Positions 10,908 through 19,957 of a stretch of 64,000 bases of DNA are shown piece after piece. The position numbers and the translations under genes are program-made. Under the pieces are notes generated by a model. The model had not been told where the DNA came from. It saw only the letters and a list, made by a program, of their open reading frames with translations, and searched no databases. Position 1 is the first letter of the stretch. Every line of letters begins with the position of its first letter. Location of the stretch: positions 186,001 through 250,000 of the forward strand of contig NZ_MSIG01000005.1 of NCBI RefSeq assembly GCF_001927285.1, in the 5' to 3' direction. Source of the stretch: Mongoliimonas terrestris. GTDB taxonomy: Bacteria > Pseudomonadota > Alphaproteobacteria > Rhizobiales > Pleomorphomonadaceae.

Positions 10908-11624
10908 ATGCGCATCGGATTGGATCAGATTGTCCTCGGCCTGTTCGGGCTCGCCGCCGTGGGGCTTGTGACGACCGCAACCCTGATCGTGCCGGCGGAA
11001 CTGGCGCCGTTCGTGGACCAGTTCGCGGACGACGCCGAGGTCTATCCGGTCTTTGCCGAAAAGGCCGGCGTGCGCCAGCCGTTCGTGAGCCTTGCCGCCC
11101 TCAAGATGGACCTCGACCGGTGCGTGAAGCTCGATCCCGCCAGCCTTGTCGACAGGGAGGGCAGGGGGCTGGGTCAGGCGGCCGTGCTGGACGTCTGTCA
11201 GCAGATGGCCGAGGCCGCGGTGGCCGCGTCGCCGCACTTCGCCTACGGCTGGTACATCGCCGCCGGCACGGCCCTACGAACCGGCGAAGAGGCGCGCGCG
11301 CATGACGCCTATATGCGCTCCGTCGCGACGAACCCGGCGGAGGCCTGGCTCGCCCGGCTGCGCTTCCAGGTGTTCGACCGGCCCGGCACGCCGCTGCCCG
11401 CCCCTGTGACAGCCGCCGCCGACCGGGATGTCGCCGTGCTTCTCACCGAACACTCCACCGTGGAGATGGTCGCCCGCCGCTATCTGGAGGATCCCGGCTT
11501 CAGAGGCCGCTTGTCGGTGATCGCCGAGTCGCTGCCACCGCAAAAGCAAGCCGATTTCGTCCACCGGGTCCGGGCCCTGATGGCGAAGGGCGCAGGACAG
11601 CCCGTGTTGCCGGGCTCCGGCTGA
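10908..11624 (+). CDS. Membrane-anchored hypothetical protein, possible TPR-like fold
   Basis: The 238-residue protein is of unknown function. One N-terminal transmembrane helix (about 5-28) is followed by a soluble, Ala-rich helical region with paired-helix spacing (HFAYGWYIAAGTALRTGEEARAHDAYMRSVATNPAEAWLARLRF) that resembles TPR repeats. The anchor implies a periplasmic location. It follows the BTLCP gene by 89 bp in the same direction and probably belongs to the same envelope-polysaccharide locus, where TPR-like accessory proteins are common. Confidence 0.6.
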   Translation: MRIGLDQIVLGLFGLAAVGLVTTATLIVPAELAPFVDQFADDAEVYPVFAEKAGVRQPFVSLAALKMDLDRCVKLDPASLVDREGRGLGQAAVLDVCQQMAEAAVAASPHFAYGWYIAAGTALRTGEEARAHDAYMRSVATNPAEAWLARLRFQVFDRPGTPLPAPVTAAADRDVAVLLTEHSTVEMVARRYLEDPGFRGRLSVIAESLPPQKQADFVHRVRALMAKGAGQPVLPGSG

Positions 11625-11703
11625 CCGGACCGGACGCGCCGAGCCCTCAGGGTGAAACCGCCAGGGCCAGGCGACGAAAGCCGGTGCGCTCGGCGTCCAA
11701 CCG

Positions 11704-12282
11704 TCAGGCGACCGGCCGCTCGCGGAACAGTGCCTTGGCGGCGCGGATCGCATCGCGGGCGTAGGATCCGTCCCGGTGCACGAGCGATTGCACCAGCGCT
11801 CCATCCACCAGCACGGCCAGCAGCCGCGCGTCGCTCGGGTCGCGCCCTTCCGCCTTCAGGAGCGCTGCGAACCAAAGCTCCACGGACTTCTTGCCGCTCA
11901 CGGCCAGCCGTCGGGCCGGGTGGTTGGGCAGGGCGCCGAGTTCGGTGGCGAAACGGATGAAGCCCAACTCCGACCATGCGCCGCTGTCGATCCAGTCGCC
12001 GATGTGGGAGAGAAGGCGCTCCATGCGGGCCTCCATGGAGAGATCCGCCTCCTCGCCGCCCGCCCAGTCCTTGATCCGCTTCAATGTCGGGTGCTGCTCC
12101 GCCGTCACGCAGGCGGCCGCAAGGTCGTCCTTCTTGCCGAAATGGTAGAGCAGGCCGCGCTTGGTGATCCCCGCCGACCGGGCCACATCCTCCAGGCTGA
12201 CCTGCGATAGCCCCCGTTCCTCGAACAAACGTCCTGCTTCAGCGACGATGCGTTCCCGTGTCGATGTTCCGTCCCGCGGCAT
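11704..12282 (-). CDS. TetR/AcrR family transcriptional regulator
   Basis: The 192-residue regulator has an N-terminal TetR helix-turn-helix (RERIVAEAGRLFEERGLSQVSLEDVARSAGITKRGLLYHFGKKDDL, about 8-53) and a helical C-terminal ligand and dimer domain. The ATG at 12282 places the HTH at the normal distance from the N-terminus; upstream in-frame Met codons would add an atypical leader. No obvious divergent target gene lies next to it, because the next gene (trmJ) is housekeeping and 418 bp away. The ligand is unknown. Confidence 0.9.
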   Translation of the reverse strand: MPRDGTSTRERIVAEAGRLFEERGLSQVSLEDVARSAGITKRGLLYHFGKKDDLAAACVTAEQHPTLKRIKDWAGGEEADLSMEARMERLLSHIGDWIDSGAWSELGFIRFATELGALPNHPARRLAVSGKKSVELWFAALLKAEGRDPSDARLLAVLVDGALVQSLVHRDGSYARDAIRAAKALFRERPVA

Positions 12283-12700
12283 TGCCCAAAGCCCCCACTC
12301 CGGAAAAAATACAGCATTAGCTATCAACGAAGGAAAAGACATAGAGCATTGTTCAGGAAGAGCGGTCACCAAAACAGGTGACGGCCTCGATTTCACGCGC
12401 GGATTGCGTCCAATTGACCTAAAGTAACACAAATGGAGCAAGCGTCGTCAGCTTTGTCAGGTCCTGTCGGCAACTTGGACGCGGCGGTCCGGCACCCCGC
12501 GCCATGCCCGGACCTCTGGCGGAGACACGGGGCATCCGCCCGCCGATCCTGGACGCCCGGGCCCTACCGAACCGGCGGTCGGCGGCTCCAAGGGCCAGCC
12601 AACCCGCCTGTGCGCGTGGGGCAGGGGGTCTGGACTTCCGTCCCTTGCCCGCCTAACACCGTCCGATCGTTCCCCTCAGCAGACCCACACGAGCCGTTCC
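12283..12700. other. Intergenic region between the TetR gene and trmJ
   Basis: This 418-bp divergent spacer contains no convincing gene. The part next to the TetR gene (12290-12440) is relatively AT-rich and probably holds the tetR promoter. No clear inverted-repeat operator could be fixed by eye. Confidence 0.5.
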
Positions 12701-13540
12701 GTGCCCGATCCTTCCACCGTCTCTCCTGTCGTGGTGCTTGTCGAACCCCAGATGGGTGAAAACATCGGCGCCGCGGCCCGGGCGATGGCGAACTTCGGCC
12801 TTTCCGACCTGCGGCTGGTCCGCCCGCGCGACGGCTGGCCGAACGAGAAGGCCGTCGCGGCGGCGAGCCGGGCCGATCACGTCATCGCGGCCGCTACCGT
12901 GTTCGAGACCGTGGAAGAGGCCGTGGCCGATCTCGGCTTCGTCTACGCCACCACCGCGCGGGACCGCGATCTCACCAAGGAGGTGGTCGGTCCGGTCGAG
13001 GCCGGCCGCCGCCTGCGCGCGTTCGGCACCGACGGGGTGCGCACCGGCCTCCTGTTCGGCCGCGAGCGCTGGGGCCTCAACAACGACGAGATCGCGCTCG
13101 CCGACCACATCCTCACCCTGCCGGTGGTGCCGGAGTTCGCCTCCCTCAACATCGCCCAGGCGGTGCTGGTGATCGCCTACGAGTGGCGGAAGGCCGGTTT
13201 CGAGGCCGAGGATGGCGGCCTGCCGTTCCGCATGCCGGACCGCTCTCCGCCCGCCACCAAGGAAGAGCTCATCCACTTCTTCCACCACCTGGAGACGTCG
13301 CTGGAAGAGCGCAGCTTCTTCCGTCCGCCGGAAAAGCGCGAGACCATGATCCGCAACCTGCGGGCCATCTTCCAGCGGGTGCAGCTCACCGCCCAGGAGG
13401 TACGCACCCTTCGCGGCATCATCGCCACCCTGGAGGACCGGCCGCACCGGCCGAGCCGCCCCAAGGGCCAGCCGCGCAAGCCGAAGCCGGATCCGGCCGG
13501 CGATCCGCCGATCGCCGCACCCGAGCCGGACGGCGACTGA
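12701..13540 (+). CDS. trmJ: tRNA (cytidine/uridine-2'-O-)-methyltransferase TrmJ
   Basis: The 279-residue SPOUT-class (TrmH/SpoU) methyltransferase is predicted to 2'-O-methylate position 32 of tRNAs. Family motifs are visible: VVLVEPQMGENIGAAARAMANFGLSDLRLV at the N-terminus, then GLLFGRERWGLNNDEI and LPVVPEFASLNIAQAVLVIAYEW forming the trefoil-knot SAM site. The C-terminal extension (about 180-279) is the usual helical TrmJ tail. The start is GTG. It is followed 10 bp later by murI, so the two are likely co-transcribed. Confidence 0.9.
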   Translation: MPDPSTVSPVVVLVEPQMGENIGAAARAMANFGLSDLRLVRPRDGWPNEKAVAAASRADHVIAAATVFETVEEAVADLGFVYATTARDRDLTKEVVGPVEAGRRLRAFGTDGVRTGLLFGRERWGLNNDEIALADHILTLPVVPEFASLNIAQAVLVIAYEWRKAGFEAEDGGLPFRMPDRSPPATKEELIHFFHHLETSLEERSFFRPPEKRETMIRNLRAIFQRVQLTAQEVRTLRGIIATLEDRPHRPSRPKGQPRKPKPDPAGDPPIAAPEPDGD

Positions 13541-13550
13541 GGAGAGACGG

Positions 13551-14324
13551 ATGCGGCTCGTCGTGTTCGACAGCGGGGTCGGCGGCCTCTCCGTGGTGCG
13601 CGAGATCGCCGCGAGCCTGCCGGCCGCCGACATCCTCTACCTCGCCGACACCGCCGTCTTTCCCTACGGCGACCTGGAGCCCGACGCCCTCGTCGACCGG
13701 GTGGAGTCGCTGATGGACCGCGTCCTGCCGGCCGCCGACCCGGCCGCCGTCGTGATCGCCTGCAACACCGCCTCCACCCTGGTTCTGCCGCCGCTCCGCG
13801 CCCGTTTCGCCGTGCCCTTCGTCGGCACGGTACCGGCGGTGAAGCCGGCCGCGCAGTCGAGCCGCAGCCGGCTCGTCAGCGTGCTGGCGACGCCCGGCAC
13901 GGTCCGGCGCGACTATACCCGCGACCTCATCCGCGAGCACGGCCAGGACTGCCGCTTCACCCTCGTCGGGTCCGCGCATCTTGCCACGCTGGTGGAGCGC
14001 CATCTTGCCGGCGACCCGGTGGACGACGCCGCCTTCGCGGCCGAGATCGCCCCGTCCTTCGTCACCGACGGCGACGCCCGCACCGACACGGTGGTGCTCG
14101 CCTGCACCCATTTCCCCCTTGTCCTCGATCGGCTCGCCGCCGTCGCGCCCTGGCCAGTCGACTGGATCGATCCCGCGCCCGCCATCGCCCGCCGCGTCGT
14201 CACGGTGGCGGGCGGGGAGGGGGGCGGTACAGGCCGGCGGCGGATCCTCGTCACCGGCCGGGCGCCGGCTCCCGCCTTCCTCGCCGCCTTCGGCTTCCCG
14301 TCCGCCGAACCCTTCGCCGGCTGA
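13551..14324 (+). CDS. murI: Glutamate racemase
   Basis: The 257-residue cofactor-independent racemase supplies D-glutamate for peptidoglycan. It has the N-terminal FDSGVGGLSV motif (Asp7/Ser8) and the two catalytic cysteines, Cys71 in ACNTAST and Cys187 in ACTHFPL. A good RBS (GGAGAGA) precedes the ATG. It is tightly linked to trmJ upstream (10-bp gap). Confidence 0.95.
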   Translation: MRLVVFDSGVGGLSVVREIAASLPAADILYLADTAVFPYGDLEPDALVDRVESLMDRVLPAADPAAVVIACNTASTLVLPPLRARFAVPFVGTVPAVKPAAQSSRSRLVSVLATPGTVRRDYTRDLIREHGQDCRFTLVGSAHLATLVERHLAGDPVDDAAFAAEIAPSFVTDGDARTDTVVLACTHFPLVLDRLAAVAPWPVDWIDPAPAIARRVVTVAGGEGGGTGRRRILVTGRAPAPAFLAAFGFPSAEPFAG

Positions 14325-14581
14325 GCGGACCGCCGGCCGCTTTCCGGCCTCAACCGGCCCCTCCGGGTTTGACATCGCGGCCGACCTCGTCTATCCACCC
14401 CACCAACGTGCGCGGGTCCCTCAAGGGCCCGCGTCTGCGTTCACGCACCCGTGGATCGGACTGCCTCGCGCTCACCCGGTCCTGTCGGCCTTTCCGTGCA
14501 TCGCCTTCGGGCGGCGCTTTCGGATCGTGCAAAGGAGGGCGTGTGTCCTGAAGAACGATCCTACTAAGAACGGGATACGCG

Positions 14582-15199
14582 ATGTCCAAGCGCCATAGCG
14601 CCAAGTACAAGATCGACCGTCGCCTCGGCGAAAATCTCTGGGGCCGCCCCAAGAGCCCGGTCAACAAGCGCGAGTACGGCCCCGGCCAGCACGGCCAGCG
14701 CCGCAAGGGCAAGCTCAGCGACTTCGGTCAGCAGCTTCGCGCCAAGCAGAAGCTGAAGGGCTACTACGCCAACATTTCCGAGAAGCAGTTCTACGGCGTC
14801 TACGAGGAGGCCTCGCGCCTGCGCGGCGACACGTCCGAGGCGCTGATCGGCCTTCTGGAGAGCCGCCTCGACGCGGTGGTTTTCCGTGCGAAGTTCGTGC
14901 CGACGCCGTTCGCGGCCCGGCAGTTCATCAACCACGGCCACATCAACGTCAACGGCAAGCGGGTGAACATCTCCAGCTACCGTGTGAAGCCGGGCGACGT
15001 GATCGAGGTCCGCCAGCGTTCCAAGGAACTGGCCATCGTCCTTGAGTCCGTGTCGCTCGCCGAGCGGGACGTGCCGGAGTACATCGAGGCGGATCATTCC
15101 AAGATGGTCGCCAAGTTCGTGCGCATCCCGACGCTCAGCGACGTGCCCTACGCCGTCCAGATGGAGCCGAACCTGGTCGTCGAGTTCTACTCGCGCTGA
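14582..15199 (+). CDS. rpsD: 30S ribosomal protein S4
   Basis: The 205-residue S4 protein begins [21 protein letters not shown], the typical alphaproteobacterial form. It carries the S4 RNA-binding domain around residues 95-155 ([39 protein letters not shown]). S4 nucleates 30S assembly by binding 16S rRNA. As often in this group, it stands alone outside the main ribosomal protein operons. Two hairpins follow the stop codon. Confidence 0.98.
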   Translation: MSKRHSAKYKIDRRLGENLWGRPKSPVNKREYGPGQHGQRRKGKLSDFGQQLRAKQKLKGYYANISEKQFYGVYEEASRLRGDTSEALIGLLESRLDAVVFRAKFVPTPFAARQFINHGHINVNGKRVNISSYRVKPGDVIEVRQRSKELAIVLESVSLAERDVPEYIEADHSKMVAKFVRIPTLSDVPYAVQMEPNLVVEFYSR

Positions 15200-15215
15200 T
15201 CAGGCCTCGACGGGC

Positions 15216-15235
15216 ACCGCTCCCTTCGGAGCGGT
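15216..15235 (+). other. Hairpin immediately after rpsD
   Basis: ACCGCTCC (15216-15223) pairs with GGAGCGGT (15228-15235) around a CTTC loop, 17 bp after the rpsD stop. It has no T tract, so it is more likely an mRNA 3'-stabilising element than a terminator. Confidence 0.5.
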
Positions 15236-15262
15236 TGGCTCACCGAGAGTGCCCACATGATC

Positions 15263-15296
15263 GAAGCCGCCCCGTCGCACGGGCGGCTTCTTTTTT
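15263..15296 (+). terminator. Intrinsic terminator of rpsD
   Basis: A 10-bp perfect stem (15263-15272 with 15281-15290), an 8-nt loop and a run of T residues (15291-15296) make a strong Rho-independent terminator for rpsD. Confidence 0.9.
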
Positions 15297-15427
15297 GTGC
15301 AGGATTCGCGAGCCCGGGAGGGGGCGACGGCTGCCTTTCGCCCCCGCGAGAAGGCGCACCCGCCGGTCGGACCGGATCGCCCGTCCGGGCTGCCTCAATT
15401 CCAGGCATAGATCGATATATTTTCGCC

Positions 15428-15456
15428 CTTGAAATTACTGGAGTCGGGGCGCATAT
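15428..15456 (+). promoter_or_regulatory. Predicted sigma-70 promoter for an intergenic sRNA
   Basis: CTTGAA (15428-15433), a 17-bp spacer and GCATAT (15451-15456) closely resemble the rhizobial housekeeping consensus CTTGAC-N17-CTATAT. Transcription would begin near 15463, directly at the first of three hairpins. Confidence 0.45.
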
Positions 15457-15462
15457 GGGGAT

Positions 15463-15538
15463 TGTCGGCTCTGGCCGACCTCGCCCATCCGGGCGTTTCC
15501 TCCCTAGACTTCAGGCCGCGCTCGCGCGGCCTTTTTTC
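15463..15538 (+). ncRNA. Candidate trans-encoded small RNA, about 75 nt
   Basis: Between the rpsD terminator and a convergent small gene lie three successive hairpins: 15464-15479 (6-bp stem), 15482-15495 (5-bp stem) and 15513-15532 (8-bp stem, CTCG loop), the last followed by a T6 tract that makes it an intrinsic terminator. The linker holds CCTCCC (15499-15504), complementary to Shine-Dalgarno sequences. A sigma-70-like promoter sits just upstream. No ORF explains a free-standing terminator here. The layout resembles rhizobial anti-Shine-Dalgarno sRNAs, but no family is assigned. Confidence 0.55.
15513..15538 (+). terminator. Intrinsic terminator of the candidate sRNA
   Basis: AGGCCGCG (15513-15520) pairs with CGCGGCCT (15525-15532) across a 4-nt loop, followed by TTTTTT. 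The stem and T tract are both strong. Confidence 0.85.
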
Positions 15539-15605
15539 TTGTCTCGGGACATCCGTCGCCGAGGACGGCGCCGATAGGGGCCGCTCCGTGCATTCGGAGA
15601 TCTGC

Positions 15606-15824
15606 CTAGCGGCCGAGCTTCTCGCGCAGGGCGTCGATTCGCCTGGAGGCCTCCGCCTTGTCCAGGTCGTCGGCAAAAGCGTCCGAATCTCCAGCCTCTT
15701 CGGACAACGTCTTCAAGTAGGATGCCTGTGCGCCGGTCATCGGATCGTGGCCAGAGACCCACGCGTCCGGGTCCTTCTCCGTGTTGGAACCGGGATGATC
15801 GTCCTGTTTCGGGTTGGTCGCCAT
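15606..15824 (-). CDS. DUF3072 domain-containing small protein
   Basis: The 72-residue hydrophilic protein contains DPMTGAQASYLKTLSEEAG, the core of the DUF3072 family, followed by a charged helix (KAEASRRIDALREKLGR). Function is unknown; the family is small, cytosolic and common in Actinobacteria and Alphaproteobacteria. The ATG at 15824 is chosen because AAAGGA lies 6 nt upstream, whereas the Met at 15842 has no RBS. Confidence 0.8.
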   Translation of the reverse strand: MATNPKQDDHPGSNTEKDPDAWVSGHDPMTGAQASYLKTLSEEAGDSDAFADDLDKAEASRRIDALREKLGR

Positions 15825-16119
15825 GACGGATCCTTTGTTCATGATGTGTTCCGCAGAAGAACGCGCCCCGATCCATCAGGTTCCATTTCGGCATCCCCGC
15901 AGCGACCGCCCGGCCCCGCGCGCCAAACTGTCGCGTTAAGCCTGTTCGTGGCTGCAAATCGCGCAGGATTGCTGGGTATTTGACGCAGCCGAGGGCAGCG
16001 TCTTGCGCTGCAACAGTTCGGTGACGGCCAATGCTTGGGAAAAATCCGTTGCACCGTCTGCATCGATGTCTGACATTACGGCACTGCACTCACGGGCGCA
16101 CACCGACAGGAACGCAAAT

Positions 16120-16329
16120 ATGGCAAGACACAGGTATTACGTTGTCGCCATAGACGAGCAGTGGGCTGTAAAGGGCGACGACGACGCGTGCATCCGCTGC
16201 GCCACGGAAGACGAGGCGGTCTGCACGGCCAAGAAGGTCGCGCGCCAGCACCATCGCTCCGGCGACGTCTCCGAAGTCATCGTTCCCGATCCGCACGGCT
16301 ACCCGCGCACGGCGTGGAGCTGCGGCTGA
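16120..16329 (+). CDS. Small hypothetical protein, DUF2188-like
   Basis: The 69-residue protein begins MARHRYYVVAIDEQWAVKGDDD and contains a helix with EAVCTAKKVARQHHRSG, a layout similar to DUF2188 proteins (a short beta strand with W, then an A-x-x-x-A-x-x-H helix). Function is unknown. AGGAA at 16109-16113 supports the ATG at 16120 over the longer upstream frame. It is followed by an intrinsic terminator. Confidence 0.7.
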   Translation: MARHRYYVVAIDEQWAVKGDDDACIRCATEDEAVCTAKKVARQHHRSGDVSEVIVPDPHGYPRTAWSCG

Positions 16330-16836
16330 GGGCAGGGGCCGCGCGTCGACCGCGCCGGCTGACCCCGACCAGATCCCATCCCCGAATCCGAAGAGGCCAC
16401 CCGATCACTCGAGTGGCCTCTCTTTGTTTTTGCCGTCCACCGGCAATGGGGCGGTGGGGGGCGATGACTCCATCGCCGTGTGGACGGCTCCGTCCACCAC
16501 GAGGGTGGCCGGATGGCGGAAAGGGAGCTGACCGTCGGCGCGCAATGATGCGCGCGAGATCACGTCCCTGATGTCGCGGGAAAATCCCCACCCGCACATC
16601 AAGAACCGCCTTCCCACCCTTCCGGTTCCATGCCACCGACGAATTTTCTCTTCTTCGCCCTACCGCCAGCGCGACGCCGACCGGGACGGCCCTGCCTCCC
16701 CGAAACGCGAAGCGCCGGCCGCGAGGGTGCGGCCGGCGCTTGGGCATCGATCAGGGATCGATCGGGGCGTCTTAGATAGGCTCTGCCTGTCGGCTGGCCG
16801 GTGACGGGCTGTCGGCCCGACACCTCCCGGCCGTCC
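16330..16836. other. Intergenic region between a small gene and grxD
   Basis: This 507-bp convergent spacer has no convincing gene. It holds the terminator at 16392-16430 and a 13-bp perfect GC hairpin at 16710-16741 (loop GAGGGT). The hairpin lies downstream of grxD on the minus strand and may end that transcript, although its T tract is poor. Confidence 0.5.
16392..16430 (+). terminator. Intrinsic terminator after the DUF2188-like gene
   Basis: A 9-bp stem (AGAGGCCAC, 16392-16400, with GTGGCCTCT, 16413-16421) is followed by a T-rich tract (TTTGTTTTT). Confidence 0.8.
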
Positions 16837-17175
16837 TCAGACGCTGGTCTTCACCGGCACGCCGGCACCCGACATATGGCTCTGCAGTTCGCCCTGCTGG
16901 AACATCTCGCGGACGATGTCGCAGCCGCCCACGAACTCGCCCTTCACGTAGAGCTGCGGGATGGTCGGCCAGTTGGTGTAGGTCTTGATCCCGTCACGCA
17001 GCTGGTCGTTCTCCAGCACGTTGATGCCCTTGTAGGGCACGCCTAGGTGGTTGAGAATCTGCACCACCTGGCCGGAGAAGCCGCACATGGGGAAGTCCGG
17101 GGTGCCCTTCATGAAGAGCACCACGTCGTTAGACTTCACCTCGTTGTCGATGAAGGCATGGATAGGCTCGGCCAT
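16837..17175 (-). CDS. grxD: Monothiol glutaredoxin Grx4 family
   Basis: The 112-residue protein has the monothiol CGFS active site (Cys31 in FPMCGFS) and the glutathione-binding [20 protein letters not shown] segment. Grx4-type proteins bind a [2Fe-2S] cluster together with glutathione and work with BolA proteins in Fe-S cluster trafficking and iron sensing. The bolA gene lies 113 bp upstream in the same direction, the expected functional partner. Confidence 0.96.
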   Translation of the reverse strand: MAEPIHAFIDNEVKSNDVVLFMKGTPDFPMCGFSGQVVQILNHLGVPYKGINVLENDQLRDGIKTYTNWPTIPQLYVKGEFVGGCDIVREMFQQGELQSHMSGAGVPVKTSV

Positions 17176-17288
17176 CGTTCTGTTCCTCGCATGCCGGGTT
17201 CAAGGCCCGGGTTACACTAGGGTTGGTTCAAAAAAAAGCGCCGAAGCGGCCGGGCCCGGCAGACCCCGGCGCTGCAGCCGGTCGTCGG

Positions 17289-17522
17289 TCACGCCGGGGC
17301 GCTGGTCTGCAGAGCCAGCGCGTGAAGCTGACCGCCCATCTTGCCCTGCAGGGCGTTGTAGACGAGCTGGTGCTGCTTCACCCGCGTCAGCCCCCGGAAG
17401 GCTTCCGAGATGACGATCGCCGAGTAGTGGTCGCCGTCCCCGGCGAGATCGCGGATCTCGACCTTGGCGTCCGGCAGCGCTTCCTTGATCATCGCCTCGA
17501 TTTCACGGGCCTGCATGGCCAT
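17289..17522 (-). CDS. BolA family protein
   Basis: The 77-residue protein has the BolA class II KH-like fold with the conserved helix RGLTRVKQHQLVYNALQGKMGGQLHALAL at its C-terminus. BolA proteins form [2Fe-2S]-bridged heterodimers with CGFS glutaredoxins, and grxD follows directly. The start at 17522 (MAMQAREIE) is preceded by a GGGG-containing RBS. The gene sits 64 bp after purL, a conserved alphaproteobacterial order (purL-bolA-grxD). Confidence 0.93.
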   Translation of the reverse strand: MAMQAREIEAMIKEALPDAKVEIRDLAGDGDHYSAIVISEAFRGLTRVKQHQLVYNALQGKMGGQLHALALQTSAPA

Positions 17523-17586
17523 GTCGCTCGTCCCCTTCCTGGTCAGTCGGGGCAGAACGGCCCCTTTGGATCCCGCGCTCCGCCGG

Positions 17587-19794
17587 TCAGGCCGCTTCCC
17601 CGCCCATGAAGCGGGGGAACCAGCCTTCGTGCGTGTCGCGCAATGTCTCCACCGATATGGCGCCCGCCGCGCCAAGGTTCAACGCGTCGCCGCCCACCGT
17701 GCCGAGCCGCACCACCGGCACGCCCGCCGACTGGGCGTCCGCCGCCACCGCCTCGGCCTGTCCGGCCGGAACGGTGACCAGATACCGCGCCTGATCCTCG
17801 GCGAAGAGTGCCACGTGCGGGGTGATCCCGTCGAGGGAGACCTTCGCGCCGAGCGACCCTGCCATCGCCATCTCTGCAAGCGCGATGCCGAGACCGCCGT
17901 CCGAGAGATCGTGGCAGGCGCTCACCCGTCTGGCGGTGATCAGGGCGCGCACGAAGTCGCCGTTCCGCCGCTCCACCGCCAGATCCACCGGCGGCGGGGC
18001 GCCTTCCTCGCGCCCCAGCACCTCCCGCAGATAAAGCGACTGGCCGAGATGGGTGCCGTGGCCGCCGACGAGCAGGATCTCGTCGCCCGCCGCCTTGAAG
18101 GCGATCGTCGCCATCTGTCCGATATCCGACAAAAGCCCGACACCCACGATGGTCGGTGTCGGCAGAATGGCCTTGCCGTTGGTCTCGTTGTAGAGCGACA
18201 CGTTGCCTGACACGACGGGGAAGTCCAGCGCCCGGCAGGCCTCGCCGAGGCCTTTGATCGCGTGGACGAACTGGCCCATGATCTCCGGCTTCTCCGGATT
18301 GCCGAAGTTCAGGTTGTCGGTCACGGCGATCGGCGTCGCTCCGACGGCGGTGATGTTGCGCCACACCTCCGCGATCGCCTGCTTGCCACCCTCGAACGGA
18401 TCCGCCTCGCAGTAGCGCGGCGTCACGTCCGACGACATGGCGATGCCCTTGGTCGTGCCGTCCACGCGCACCACGCCCGCGTCGCCGCCCGGCACCGTCG
18501 CCGAGTTGCCCTGGACGAGCGTGTCATACTGCTCCCACACCCACCGGCGGGAAGCCGCGTCCGGCGAGCCGAGCACGGTGAGGAGCGCGGCCGCCAGATC
18601 GTCCGGCGCCTCCACGCTCTCCGGCGCGATCAGCACTGGCCGGGCCGGCGGAATCCACGGCCGGTCGTACTCCGGCGCCTGGTCGCCGAGGTCCTTGATC
18701 GGCAGGTCGGCCACCACTTCGCCCTGGTGCTTGATGCGGAAGCGCAGGTCGTCCGTGGTCACGCCGACCACCGCGAAATCCAGCTCCCACTTGGCGAAGA
18801 TCGCCTTGGCGACGCCCTCCAGCGCCGGCTCCAGCACCATGAGCATGCGCTCCTGGCTCTCCGAGAGCATCATCTCGTAGGCGGTCATGCGCTCCTCGCG
18901 CACCGGTACCTTGTCGAGGTCGAGCTCGATACCGAGGTCGCCCTTGGCGCCCATCTCCACCGCCGAACAGGTGAGGCCGGCCGCGCCCATGTCCTGGATG
19001 GCGATGACGGCGCCAGACGCCATCAGCTCCAGGCAGGCCTCCAGCAGGCGCTTCTCGGTGAACGGGTCGCCCACCTGCACGGTCGGGCGCTTCTCCTCGA
19101 TCTGGTCGTCGAACTCGGCCGACGCCATGGTGGCGCCGCCGACGCCGTCGCGGCCGGTCTTCGCCCCGAGGTAGACCACCGGCAGCCCGACGCCCTTGGC
19201 CTCGGAGAGGAAAATCTTGTCCCGGTCGGCAAGGCCGAGCGCGAAGGCGTTGACGAGGCAGTTGCCGTTGTAGCGCGGGTGGAAGTTCACCTCGCCGCCG
19301 ACGGTCGGCACGCCGAACGAGTTGCCGTAGCCGCCGACACCCGCCACCACGCCGGCCACCAGGTGCCGCGTCTTCGGGTGGTCCGGCGCGCCGAAGCGCA
19401 GCGCGTTCATGGCGGCGATCGGCCGGGCACCCATGGTGAACACGTCGCGGAGAATGCCGCCGACGCCCGTCGCCGCGCCCTGATAGGGCTCGATATAGGA
19501 CGGGTGGTTGTGGCTCTCCATCTTGAACACCGCCACCTGGCCGTCGCCGATGTCGATCACGCCCGCGTTCTCGCCCGGGCCGATCACCACCTTGTCGCCG
19601 GTGGTCGGCAAGGTCTTCAGCCACTTCTTGGAGGACTTGTACGAGCAGTGCTCGTTCCACATGGCCGAGAAGATGCCGAGCTCGGTGATGGTCGGCTCGC
19701 GGCCGATCAGGTCCAGGATGCGCTGGTACTCGTCCGGCTTCAGGCCGTGCGAGGCGACGAGGTCGGGCGTGATGGCGATGTCGTTCCGGAGCAC
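17587..19794 (-). CDS. purL: Phosphoribosylformylglycinamidine synthase, large subunit PurL
   Basis: The 735-residue small-type PurL works with PurS and PurQ. It catalyses ATP-dependent conversion of FGAR to FGAM in purine synthesis. Motifs include [68 protein letters not shown] (ATP-binding domain), and QDMGAAGL. The start is GTG at 19794, matching the conserved N-terminus ([12 protein letters not shown]). Unlike the usual tight purQ-purL arrangement, two unrelated genes separate it from purQ here. Confidence 0.97.
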   Translation of the reverse strand: MLRNDIAITPDLVASHGLKPDEYQRILDLIGREPTITELGIFSAMWNEHCSYKSSKKWLKTLPTTGDKVVIGPGENAGVIDIGDGQVAVFKMESHNHPSYIEPYQGAATGVGGILRDVFTMGARPIAAMNALRFGAPDHPKTRHLVAGVVAGVGGYGNSFGVPTVGGEVNFHPRYNGNCLVNAFALGLADRDKIFLSEAKGVGLPVVYLGAKTGRDGVGGATMASAEFDDQIEEKRPTVQVGDPFTEKRLLEACLELMASGAVIAIQDMGAAGLTCSAVEMGAKGDLGIELDLDKVPVREERMTAYEMMLSESQERMLMVLEPALEGVAKAIFAKWELDFAVVGVTTDDLRFRIKHQGEVVADLPIKDLGDQAPEYDRPWIPPARPVLIAPESVEAPDDLAAALLTVLGSPDAASRRWVWEQYDTLVQGNSATVPGGDAGVVRVDGTTKGIAMSSDVTPRYCEADPFEGGKQAIAEVWRNITAVGATPIAVTDNLNFGNPEKPEIMGQFVHAIKGLGEACRALDFPVVSGNVSLYNETNGKAILPTPTIVGVGLLSDIGQMATIAFKAAGDEILLVGGHGTHLGQSLYLREVLGREEGAPPPVDLAVERRNGDFVRALITARRVSACHDLSDGGLGIALAEMAMAGSLGAKVSLDGITPHVALFAEDQARYLVTVPAGQAEAVAADAQSAGVPVVRLGTVGGDALNLGAAGAISVETLRDTHEGWFPRFMGGEAA

Positions 19795-19957
19795 GGAGAA
19801 GGCCTCGCAAGGATCGCTGCGGTTTCAAGCCGGTGGATTAGACCGGCAGCCCGGCGAGTGCAAGGAAGGAGGGCCGGAACGGTGCGGAAAAGCGCCGCCC
19901 GTGTGCTAGCATCGTGAACCGACATCGCCTTGGGGCGAAGCCACGAACAGGCCGACC

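Noticed and set aside
16710..16741. Strong terminator for grxD
   Set aside because: The 13-bp hairpin is perfect, but the minus strand has no T tract after it, so it is only mentioned under the spacer.
18262..19917. 551-codon open frame antisense to purL
   Set aside because: It has an Arg/His/Ala-rich composition with no domains, and it lies opposite a fully conserved purL.
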